Source: Candidatus Neomicrothrix sp. UBA7388 (GTDB taxonomy: Bacteria; Actinomycetota; Acidimicrobiia; Acidimicrobiales; Poriferisodalaceae). Taken from it: a stretch of DNA of 31,475 nucleotides. A program made the translations under genes and the position numbers. Where the stretch lies: the NCBI GenBank assembly GCA_002470695.1, contig DKNM01000073.1:30396-61870 (forward strand), written 5' to 3'. The notes under the pieces were generated by a model. That model saw nothing but the letters and a program-made list of their open reading frames with translations, was not told the origin of the DNA and did no database searches. This document shows, piece by piece, positions 14,600 to 22,801 of the stretch (its first letter is position 1; each line of letters starts with the position of its first letter).

Positions 14600-16870
14600 C
14601 TAAGCGTCTTGTAGCGCTTTCCAGACCGCCTGTGGGGTGCATGGCATATCGATGTGCTCGACTCCCAGATGTACGAGAGCATCGCAAACTGCATTATGTA
14701 CGGCAGGAGTAGATCCGATAGTTCCGGATTCACCGATTCCCTTCGCTCCGAGCGGATTGCGGGGGCTTGCCGTCTCCGTATTTGAGACTTCGAAGCTTGG
14801 CAGATCGGCAGCTGAAGGCATTAGATAGTCCATAAGGCTTGCTGATACCGGATTAGCATCTTCGTCATACTGAACGTGTTCCCATAGTGCTTGGGCAACA
14901 CCTTGAGCGATGCCTCCGTGCTGTTGGCCATGAACCAACATCGGGTTGAGAATTGTTCCGCAGTCATCGACAGCGATATGACGCAACAGTTCGACTTCGC
15001 CGGTCTCGCTATCGACTTCGACGACAGCTACATGAGAACCGAATGGATAGGTTGAGTCTGTGCCATCGAAATCGAGTTCATGAGCGAGTCCTCCCTCAAT
15101 TTCTTGTTCCGCTGCAGCGGAAGCTAGCTCCGCCCAGCTAACGGATTTTGCGGGCACTCCTGCCACCTGCAAGGCGCCGTCACCGACGACGATGTCATCG
15201 GCGCTTGCCTCTAAGAGTGTTGCCGCTAATTGCTTCCCTTTCTCGAGAACAACCTTTGATGCTTCATAGACCGCTGACCCACCTGCCTGAAGTGAGCGTG
15301 AGCCCATTGTCCCAGACCCTCTAGCTACCGTCTCTGTATCGGCGTCAACGTGGTTCACCTGATCCATAGGAATTCCGAGTACATCATTTACAAGCATCGA
15401 AAAAGCGGTGTCGTGGCCCTGCCCATGAGAACTGGTACCTACTTTGATAGTCGCTGAGCCATCATCATTAATTTCGCAACTCCCGTACTCGACGTGGAGG
15501 CCGATGGGTGCGGTCACCTCGACGTACGAGGAGACGCCGATGCCTAATAGCATCGGATCGTTAGTTTCTCGTCGTCGTGTCTGCTCGGCTCTCAGTTCAC
15601 TGTAACCAGAAGCTTCTAGAACAGCGTCCAGAGAACGTTCGTACTCGCCTGAGTCGTAGTTGGCTCCAACCAAAGTCGTAAGTGGGAACGCATCAGGTTG
15701 TAGGTAGTTCTTTCTTCTGATTTCGGCTGGATCCATTCCAATAGCCGCTGCTGCCTTGTCAAGAACTCGCTCGACCATCTGTGTTGCTTCAGGACGCCCG
15801 GCTCCGCGATACGCACCGATAAATGTCGTATTCGTCACAACTGACTGGGCAAAGAAATCAATAGCCGGAATGTCATATACGGCTTGGCTGAGCTGCATCG
15901 TGAGCATGGGCAATACAGCGCCAATAGCGGGATAAGCGCCTGCATCAGCAACGACTCTGGCCTTTAAGCCCACGATGGATCCATCGTTGTTGACACCCAT
16001 CTCGGCGTTCATGACCATTGCCCGACCCTGTGCCATTGAAACCATATTCTCGCCGCGTTGCTCTGCCCAGCGGACCGGTTGGTTTAGCTGTTGGGCTGCT
16101 TTGCCGCAAAGTATGTATTCGATGTACAGACCAGCTTTTGGACCGAATCCCCCTCCGACCCAAGGCGCGATAACTCTTAAATTGTCCGGCTCCAGACCCA
16201 GGTTCGGAGCGAGCCCATCGCGTAAACCATGAGCGGCTTGGGTTGAGGCATAGAACGTCATTGAATCGCCTTCGGGTATGGCAACACATCCATTCGGTTC
16301 CATTGGAACGCCCGCAAGCCGCTGCGTGACTATGCGTTCTGATACGACCACATCTGCACCTTCTGTTACGTCGGGGCCGTCGTACTCATTGCCAATAGCA
16401 AAACAAACGTTATTCTCGGCGCCTTCCCAGAGAATCGGGGCGTCATCGGCAACCGCAGCTTCAATATCTGCGTTAGCTGGCAGAGGGTCATAATCGACAA
16501 TGATTTGTTCTGCTGCGTCTACGCCCTGGGACTTACTTTCGGCTACTACGGCAGCGATGATGTCGCCGACGAAGCGCACTCTTCCCGACGCTAGTGGCGG
16601 ACGGTTCATTGAAGGGTCCATGAATTCGGACTGGTTGACTGCAGTCAATTCCAGATTTTCGGCGGTATAAACAGCCAAAACACCGGGCATATTTACGGCT
16701 TCGCTGATATCAACCTCCAGCAAAATGGCGTGCGCCATTGTTGAACGCACAAACACAATTTGAGCGGCATCAATATCTAAGTCGTCAACATATTCGTTAG
16801 ACCCAGTTAGAAGACCTGGGTCTTCCTTGCGGGTGACTGCATTTCCTAAAATCGAGCCCTGTGCTGCCAT
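14600..16870 (-). CDS. Xanthine dehydrogenase / CO dehydrogenase-type molybdenum large subunit (form II CoxL-like)
   Basis: 756 aa from the ATG at 16870, preceded by AGGGGAGAG. It has an N-terminal Ald_Xan_dh domain (about 15-130) and then the molybdopterin-binding region with MEPNG (190-194), GGGFGPK (239-245), AYRGAGRPE (353-361) and the catalytic GIGESG with Glu714. AYRGAGR is the form II signature; true CO dehydrogenases have AYRCSFR with the copper-binding Cys. The substrate is therefore probably an N-heterocycle or aldehyde hydroxylated with water, not CO. The FAD (CoxM) and 2Fe-2S (CoxS) partners are not adjacent. It lies 162 bp downstream of the YbaK-like gene on the same strand. Confidence 0.9.
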   Translation of the reverse strand: MAAQGSILGNAVTRKEDPGLLTGSNEYVDDLDIDAAQIVFVRSTMAHAILLEVDISEAVNMPGVLAVYTAENLELTAVNQSEFMDPSMNRPPLASGRVRFVGDIIAAVVAESKSQGVDAAEQIIVDYDPLPANADIEAAVADDAPILWEGAENNVCFAIGNEYDGPDVTEGADVVVSERIVTQRLAGVPMEPNGCVAIPEGDSMTFYASTQAAHGLRDGLAPNLGLEPDNLRVIAPWVGGGFGPKAGLYIEYILCGKAAQQLNQPVRWAEQRGENMVSMAQGRAMVMNAEMGVNNDGSIVGLKARVVADAGAYPAIGAVLPMLTMQLSQAVYDIPAIDFFAQSVVTNTTFIGAYRGAGRPEATQMVERVLDKAAAAIGMDPAEIRRKNYLQPDAFPLTTLVGANYDSGEYERSLDAVLEASGYSELRAEQTRRRETNDPMLLGIGVSSYVEVTAPIGLHVEYGSCEINDDGSATIKVGTSSHGQGHDTAFSMLVNDVLGIPMDQVNHVDADTETVARGSGTMGSRSLQAGGSAVYEASKVVLEKGKQLAATLLEASADDIVVGDGALQVAGVPAKSVSWAELASAAAEQEIEGGLAHELDFDGTDSTYPFGSHVAVVEVDSETGEVELLRHIAVDDCGTILNPMLVHGQQHGGIAQGVAQALWEHVQYDEDANPVSASLMDYLMPSAADLPSFEVSNTETASPRNPLGAKGIGESGTIGSTPAVHNAVCDALVHLGVEHIDMPCTPQAVWKALQDA

Positions 16871-16872
16871 GA

Positions 16873-16881
16873 CTCTCCCCT
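16873..16881 (-). promoter_or_regulatory. Ribosome-binding site deciding the molybdenum-subunit start
   Basis: AGGGGAGAG on the minus strand is immediately upstream of the ATG at 16870. It rules in that start over the one 22 codons earlier. Confidence 0.7.
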
Positions 16882-17032
16882 GATTTAGTTGTCGTGCTGT
16901 GAGCAGACATGAGACTACACCGAGGCGGCGGCACAAATAACATTCGCGGTCAGTTTTGAACGGGACCTCTTATTCGATTTCTACTGGAGGGTATTCGAAG
17001 TAGCGAGATACGGCTGGGGTTGCAGTTGCCAA

Positions 17033-17521
17033 TCAGGCTTCGGCGCGTTCCTTCGCCAAGTCGTCGACTATTTCGGCGGAAGGCAATGCGCTCAAAGCTT
17101 TAGGACTGATGTAGATCTTTCGATCCCGGGATCCGCCTCCTACTATGACCTTGGGACACAGCAAGACTCGGCTATCGATCCAAACGGGAATTGACTCCGG
17201 TGTACCGAACGGAGTTACACCCCCGAGGATCATTCCGGTTAATTCTCTCGTTTCATCCGAGGAAGCGAAAGACGCTTTCTTCCTACCAAACTTGTGGCGA
17301 ACAGTTTTGTTCACATCAATTTGTGTGTCGGCTAACACGACACACAATGCGTAGACCCTGGGATCTCCCTTACCTACGACCAAAATAGCGTTAGCGCTCT
17401 CGCTGGGTTGATAGCCATAACTAGCGCAAAAGGCTGCCGTATCCGCTAGTTCTGGGTCGCAGTCAATAATTTGATAATCAAAGTCCAGTCGTCTGATGCT
17501 GTCGAGAACAGGGTCAGTCAT
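17033..17521 (-). CDS. YbaK/EbsC-type aminoacyl-tRNA deacylase
   Basis: 162 aa, one YbaK/ProRS-editing domain. The segments VNKTVRHKFGRKKASFAS (about 71-88) and ELTGMILGGVTPFG (93-106) correspond to the conserved core, where LTGxxxGGVxPxG is the usual signature. Family members remove wrong amino acids (for example Cys or Ala from tRNA-Pro) in trans. The ATG at 17521 overlaps the stop of the large hydantoinase gene as ATGA, so translation is likely coupled. Which tRNA it edits is not determinable. It is the second trans-editing protein in the window, after the AlaX-type gene at the left end. Confidence 0.85.
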   Translation of the reverse strand: MTDPVLDSIRRLDFDYQIIDCDPELADTAAFCASYGYQPSESANAILVVGKGDPRVYALCVVLADTQIDVNKTVRHKFGRKKASFASSDETRELTGMILGGVTPFGTPESIPVWIDSRVLLCPKVIVGGGSRDRKIYISPKALSALPSAEIVDDLAKERAEA

Positions 17522-20500
17522 GTTTGCTCTACGCGATTGAGACGTTTACTGCGTTCGCGATCGGTAGCCGAAATGTCGACGGCTACGCCTGTCCCATCAA
17601 TGACTACTCCATAGTCGGCAAGAGCTGCGTCTATTGATACAACACCGTCCTTGACGTCTCTGAGCACTGAAGCTGGATTTCGATTGTGGGGGTCCCCCCA
17701 GCCTCCACCGCCCGGCGTCTCAGCGATCATGCGAGCTGGTCCTAATTTGGTGACGCCGTACTTCGGCGGAACGAAACTAGGCCCATCGGCTTCTTCGTCG
17801 AACGGGACTATCCATTCGTAGCCAACACCGCCAGTCCCGCCTCCTTCGACTCCATGTCCGCTAGGGGTATCAAGCCCCTCGGCTCGAAATGACCAAATAG
17901 CAGGCTCGAGAATTTCAGCTTCGTAACGGACTCCAGTTCCGCCTCTCATTTCGCCTGGCCCAGCGTTATCGAGTCTTTGTTCGTGGCACAAGTATCGAAC
18001 AGGGTAGTGCTGTTCGTGAAACTCCAAATTAGGTATGTCTAAGCCTCCGAGACTAATGAGATGGCCCATTTGAGCGAAACCGTCTCGCTCCGCTGTTGCG
18101 CCTGGTGTTCCCATGGCATGCCATTGATACATAACCCAGGTAGACCCGTCGTCGCGCTTGCCTGCAACATGACCGTGCATTGTCTTCGACCATCCTGCGC
18201 ACGCTCGAGTTGGATCTGCCTCCGCTAATGCCTGCCACACTGCTATCACGATTTCGTGTGCTACATAAACGGTGTTCATCGTCATCGGCGCCGGTGGGAG
18301 GGCATTAACAATGGACCCCTCAGGGGCTTTAATTGACAGACAGCGGTACGTTCCTTCATTGCGCGGAATACTTGTGTCGAAAAATGAGGAAACAGCGAGG
18401 TACACAGATGAATAAGTATTGGCCAAGGAGCTATTTTTGAAGCCCTCAATTTGTGGGTCAGTGCCCGTGAAGTCAATATCTAACTCGTCGCCGCTTACTG
18501 TGAGCTGAACCTTTATGGCTATGTCAACTTTTTCAAAGCAGTCATTATCGGTGTGATCTTCGCCGAAATAAACGCCGTCAGGAAGAGCCTGAATGGCAAC
18601 TCGCATCCTTCGGTCGGCGTGATTGAGTACACCCGCGAGATAAGAGAGGTAGGCGTCCACGCCTAGTTCGTTAGCCAGGGCTATAACTCGCTCGCCTCCG
18701 ATGTTTGTTGACCCCAACATTGCGAGGAGGTCACCGTCAAGTAGTTCCGGTGTGCGGCAGTTGATTAACAGAAGTTCCCAGAGGTCTTCGCGCACTTTGC
18801 CTTGTTCAATTAAACGCATCACGGGAAGTCGAATACCCTCCTGCCATATTTCTGTCGCTTCGGGGTTATAAGTTCCCGCGAGCCCGCCCCCAATATCGGA
18901 CTGATGTGCTCTGTTGCAGCAAAAACCTGCCAGCACCGGATCTTCGTCACCAACGAAAATAGGCCGAGCAATAACCCAATCGGGAAGGTGATTTCCTCCC
19001 GCCACATAGGGGTCGGAAAGGAGAAAAACGTCACCAGGCTTTAAGTCGTGGCCGTATTTTGCCACTACTGCTCGAACAGCGAAACCTCCACCCCCGGTAT
19101 GAATCGGAATGCCATCAGCATTGGCAACGAGGGTTCCGTCTGGAGTTGTGACAAAACAACTGAAGTCGTGGCTCTGGCTGAAGATCGTGCTTCGCGCCGT
19201 TCGGGTCATCACCCAACCCATATGGCGACTTATCTGGTCAAGACGATTTTGCATTAGCGCCAGCACGACAGGATCTAGCTCGCCGGATCGATGGTGCAGA
19301 GATTCATCGGTTTGCGCTACATCAAGAACAAAGTCGCCTGAGTCGTCAACGCGTAAAACATCGCCTGGCCGCGCCACGACCGTTGTCGTTGCCTCCTCAA
19401 TTAGTGCAGGCCCGTTGAGGGTGTCGCCGGCTCGTAGCAAAGAACCGTCGTGGACGACGGTCTCCACCCACCCATCGTTGGGAAACCACACTGACCGGGT
19501 GTCAATCGGCTGCGGTATACCGTCCGAGCGATCGTCAGAAGCCATTTCTACTTCACCAGTAGATCCACGAGCCGTAAGACGAAGCGAAGAAATCATTATT
19601 GTTCCCTCATCTTGAGCATGGCCGTATAGGCGGCGGTACTCGCCCTCAAACGCAGATCGCACTGCCTTCCGATCGAGTTGACCTTCGTCGACTGTCACCC
19701 GAATGCTCCAAAGCTGACCTGGGTGATGCAACTCAAGTTCGTAAGCCAGAGATACTTCAGCTGGGGCAAATCCTTCATGCCCCATAACTTCCAGTGCGCG
19801 CTCTCTAAGAGCGTTGAAACCCTCAGCTACCTCCGAAGTTGGAAGCTCGTCAAGCGACCCGAGTAGAAAACGGGTGAAATCTTGCCTTACATCTGCATGG
19901 AGCATTCCAATAGCGCAAAGAGCCCCAGCGTCGCGTGGAACGTGAACTCGAGCGCAACCCAAGCCAGCAGCGACGCTTGAGCCGTGCATAGGTCCAGCGC
20001 CGCCGGCTGCGACAAGTGTGAACTTGCGCGGCGAATGCCCGCGTTCAATTGAAATGTGTTCGACGGCACTCAAGAGGTGCTGTTCAACCAACTCGATGAT
20101 TCCAGCGGCTGCTTCTTCGACTGACATTTTCAACTTTTGAGCGACGTGAATGTCGATAGCTTCACGCGCTTTGTCAAGGTCAAGATCTAAAGTGCCGCCT
20201 GCGGATTTACCCGGCCGCAAGCGACCGAGGACCAAATGGGCGTCCGTTACCGTAGGCAGAGTGCCACCGCTTCCGTAGCAGGCTGGCCCCGGATCTGCTC
20301 CAGCCCCCTCAGGCCCCACAAATAACAAGCCTGCATCGTCTACGCCGGCAATTGTCCCGCCTCCGGCTCCAATCGTGTGGATATCAATTGCTGGTGTCGA
20401 AACGTGATAGCCAGCGATATCAATATCGTCTCGGGTAGCAACCTCACCTTTCGACATCAGCAAGACATCGCATGAGGTGCCCCCAATCTCCATCGAAATT

Positions 20501-21414
20501 AGGTTTCCTTGATTTTCTTCTCCAGAGAATGTCCTGTCGACCGAGCGTCGGTACAAATTGAGTGCGCCAACCGCAGCAGCGGGCCCACTGAGCAAAAGAT
20601 TTACTGGTTTCGATGCCAACTGCTCAACTGAAGCTGCGCCGCCATTTGATTGCACGAGCAGAATTGGTTTTGTCAGTCCTTCAGAGGTCAACTCGGTGTC
20701 CAAAGATTTGAGATATTTGACGATTCGAGGTGAAAGGGCAGCATTCACTACTGCAGTAGAGGTTCGCTCGTACTCGCCCATAAGAGGAGAGACCTCCGCA
20801 GAGCGCGTTACCCACTCCTCGTCTATGAGTTCAGCTAACTGTCGCTCATGTGTGTCGTCAACAAAACTGTTGAGTAAAGCAATTGCGACGGCTTCGACCC
20901 CATGTTCACGGAAGTCGCTGACTATTTCATTGACGAGTGAGGTATCTAATGGCTCGTATTCTGAGCCATCGGCATCGATGCGTCCAGCAACTGAACGGCG
21001 GAGAAATCTGGGAACCAGAACCGGGGCATAGGGTTCTCGGTGGTTCCATTGATCTGAGCGTAAACCGCGACGTATCTCAAGAGAGTCTCGAAAGCCTTCG
21101 GTCGTTATCAGGCCAACTTTTGCGCCCTTGCCCTCCAACATGGTGTTTGTCGCGACGGTCGATCCATGCACAAACAGCGAACACTTATTTAGAATTTCAG
21201 ATTTCGGTAGTCCGAGGTCAACAGCGATTCGTTGAACTGCAGCAAGAACCCCTTCGCTTGGATCGGCCGGGACTGAAGGAACTTTTGCGACCCACACTTC
21301 GCCACCGGAATCAGCAAGTACAAGATCGGTGAATGTTCCGCCGACATCAACTCCTATTCGCCAGGGGGCGACTGGACGTTTGATCTCGTTTGAATCACTA
21401 TGAGACTGAGGCAT
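17518..21414 (-). CDS. Fused hydantoinase/5-oxoprolinase (HyuA-HyuB) family protein
   Basis: 1298 aa from ATG 21414 (ATGs at 21426 and 21435 are possible). The HyuA part is about 18-700: ATP-binding RIGVDVGGTFTDLV at 19-32, a HGSTVATNT block near 83-91, the GGTSCD segment near 311-316, and IGAGGGTIA and GPACYG. The HyuB part is about 712-1275: it begins LDPVVLALMQNRLDQIS and includes the FSQSHDFSCF and DGIPIHTGG blocks and a glycine-rich end ETPGGGGWGDP. Bacteria usually encode the halves separately; the single chain resembles eukaryotic 5-oxoprolinase in length. Members open cyclic amides with ATP: 5-oxoproline, hydantoins or N-methylhydantoin. It is divergent from the aminotransferase by 41 bp and overlaps the YbaK-like gene by 4 bp. 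Confidence 0.92.
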   Translation of the reverse strand: MPQSHSDSNEIKRPVAPWRIGVDVGGTFTDLVLADSGGEVWVAKVPSVPADPSEGVLAAVQRIAVDLGLPKSEILNKCSLFVHGSTVATNTMLEGKGAKVGLITTEGFRDSLEIRRGLRSDQWNHREPYAPVLVPRFLRRSVAGRIDADGSEYEPLDTSLVNEIVSDFREHGVEAVAIALLNSFVDDTHERQLAELIDEEWVTRSAEVSPLMGEYERTSTAVVNAALSPRIVKYLKSLDTELTSEGLTKPILLVQSNGGAASVEQLASKPVNLLLSGPAAAVGALNLYRRSVDRTFSGEENQGNLISMEIGGTSCDVLLMSKGEVATRDDIDIAGYHVSTPAIDIHTIGAGGGTIAGVDDAGLLFVGPEGAGADPGPACYGSGGTLPTVTDAHLVLGRLRPGKSAGGTLDLDLDKAREAIDIHVAQKLKMSVEEAAAGIIELVEQHLLSAVEHISIERGHSPRKFTLVAAGGAGPMHGSSVAAGLGCARVHVPRDAGALCAIGMLHADVRQDFTRFLLGSLDELPTSEVAEGFNALRERALEVMGHEGFAPAEVSLAYELELHHPGQLWSIRVTVDEGQLDRKAVRSAFEGEYRRLYGHAQDEGTIMISSLRLTARGSTGEVEMASDDRSDGIPQPIDTRSVWFPNDGWVETVVHDGSLLRAGDTLNGPALIEEATTTVVARPGDVLRVDDSGDFVLDVAQTDESLHHRSGELDPVVLALMQNRLDQISRHMGWVMTRTARSTIFSQSHDFSCFVTTPDGTLVANADGIPIHTGGGGFAVRAVVAKYGHDLKPGDVFLLSDPYVAGGNHLPDWVIARPIFVGDEDPVLAGFCCNRAHQSDIGGGLAGTYNPEATEIWQEGIRLPVMRLIEQGKVREDLWELLLINCRTPELLDGDLLAMLGSTNIGGERVIALANELGVDAYLSYLAGVLNHADRRMRVAIQALPDGVYFGEDHTDNDCFEKVDIAIKVQLTVSGDELDIDFTGTDPQIEGFKNSSLANTYSSVYLAVSSFFDTSIPRNEGTYRCLSIKAPEGSIVNALPPAPMTMNTVYVAHEIVIAVWQALAEADPTRACAGWSKTMHGHVAGKRDDGSTWVMYQWHAMGTPGATAERDGFAQMGHLISLGGLDIPNLEFHEQHYPVRYLCHEQRLDNAGPGEMRGGTGVRYEAEILEPAIWSFRAEGLDTPSGHGVEGGGTGGVGYEWIVPFDEEADGPSFVPPKYGVTKLGPARMIAETPGGGGWGDPHNRNPASVLRDVKDGVVSIDAALADYGVVIDGTGVAVDISATDRERSKRLNRVEQT

Positions 21415-21455
21415 AGTAATGATCATCGCGCGCATTGACCTGCAAAACTATTGAA

Positions 21456-22781
21456 ATGGCAAACAACTATCCGTTCCTGAGTTCTCGATCTGCCGAATTG
21501 CACGAACGCGGTAAAGCTGTGATCCCCGATGGTGTGTCGCGTTCGACAGTGATTATTCGCCCACACCCCATCTATGTAGATCATGGCGATGGAGCGTGGG
21601 TTACCGACGTCGATGGAAATCGTTACCTTGACTGTAATAACAATTTTACGTCGATAATTCTTGGTCACGCTAATGAAGAGATACAGGACGCAGTCCGGAG
21701 ACAACTCTCCAGCGGCACTGCATTCTCTCTTGCTACTGAGCCAGAAATTCTTCTTGCAGAGTTGCTATGTGACCGGATCCGAGCTTGCGAACAAATCAGG
21801 TTTTGTAACTCAGGCACAGAGGCTGTGATGGGAGCGATCAAGGCCGCAAGAGCTTTTACAGAACGACCCGCAATCATAAAAATTGAGGGTAGCTATCACG
21901 GAACATACGATCATGCTGAAGCGAGCCTGGGTTCGGATCCAGCGAACTGGGGCCCCAGTGACTCGCCCACAACAGTGCCCTACGCAGTTGGTGCACCTCA
22001 CTCTCTGTCCGACGAGGTAACCGTTGTCCAATTCAACGATGTTGAAGGAGCCAGAGAAGCGATCAAGAAAATGGGGTCTCAGCTAGCAGCAGTCTTGCTT
22101 GATCCGATGCCGTCGCGAGTTGGTATGCCAGTTCTTAGCGCCGATTTCAAAAAAGCTATTCGCGAAGAGACAAGAGAAGTAGGAGCCCTCCTGATTCTGG
22201 ATGAAGTTATCTCCTTGCGTCTTGGATTGGGTGGCGCACAAGCCCTTCACGGCATCGATCCGGACTTGACTGCGATGGCGAAAATTATCGGGGGTGGTTT
22301 TCCTGTAGGAGCAATTGGTGGGAAATCCGAAGTCATGGCTGTTTTTAGTGCCGAGCACGGTGACCGTGCCGCTGTGCCTTCGGGAGGCACATATACCGCT
22401 AACCCGGTAACGATGACGGCAGGATACGCGTGTATGCGGCAGCTTGATGAGTCAAGCTTTGAGCGGTTGGACTACATCGGAAACAAAATTCGTAGCGGCC
22501 TCGATGATGTTTTTGAATCGCTTTCTCTTGACTGGCATACAACTGGTGCAGGATCTCTGTTCCGAATTCACCCACATGGCAGGCGCATAAACAGTTACAG
22601 GGACGCGCACCTTGATAGTGACGAATCGGCGGTAATGCAGTCCTTGCAGCATCGTCTGATCGAACGCGAGGTCTATTTCAGTAGCTACGGCATGGGATGC
22701 ATGAACTTGGCGACATCGGATCGAGACGTAGATCATTTTCTTGATGCAATGAAGGGTTCACTCGAAGCATTGCGGGGTTGA
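21456..22781 (+). CDS. Class III PLP aminotransferase, glutamate-1-semialdehyde aminomutase-like
   Basis: 441 aa from the ATG at 21456; the frame extends to a TTG at 21435. Visible features are NSGTEAV (118-124) that binds the PLP phosphate, SYHGTYDH (146-153), the acidic DEV (249-251) and the PLP lysine Lys276 in TAMAKIIGGGFPVGAIGG. These are HemL-like, but no heme genes are near and the gene sits between a hydantoinase and an amidase, so I expect a catabolic transaminase or amino-mutase for an amino acid or amine. The amidase follows directly: its upstream in-frame TTG at 22778 overlaps this stop, and its preferred ATG is at 22802. No strong ribosome-binding site is seen. Confidence 0.88.
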   Translation: MANNYPFLSSRSAELHERGKAVIPDGVSRSTVIIRPHPIYVDHGDGAWVTDVDGNRYLDCNNNFTSIILGHANEEIQDAVRRQLSSGTAFSLATEPEILLAELLCDRIRACEQIRFCNSGTEAVMGAIKAARAFTERPAIIKIEGSYHGTYDHAEASLGSDPANWGPSDSPTTVPYAVGAPHSLSDEVTVVQFNDVEGAREAIKKMGSQLAAVLLDPMPSRVGMPVLSADFKKAIREETREVGALLILDEVISLRLGLGGAQALHGIDPDLTAMAKIIGGGFPVGAIGGKSEVMAVFSAEHGDRAAVPSGGTYTANPVTMTAGYACMRQLDESSFERLDYIGNKIRSGLDDVFESLSLDWHTTGAGSLFRIHPHGRRINSYRDAHLDSDESAVMQSLQHRLIEREVYFSSYGMGCMNLATSDRDVDHFLDAMKGSLEALRG

Positions 22782-22801
22782 GAAGGCGCTACCGTTCAAG
22801 A

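Noticed and set aside
14600..16870. A carbon monoxide dehydrogenase (CoxL)
   Set aside because: The active-site loop is AYRGAGR, not the AYRCSFR of true CO dehydrogenase, so no copper-binding Cys is present.
19109..19615. 168-codon plus-strand frame, Ser/Arg-rich, in the HyuA-HyuB region
   Set aside because: It is antisense to the clearly conserved fused hydantoinase; its composition is a mirror-frame artefact.
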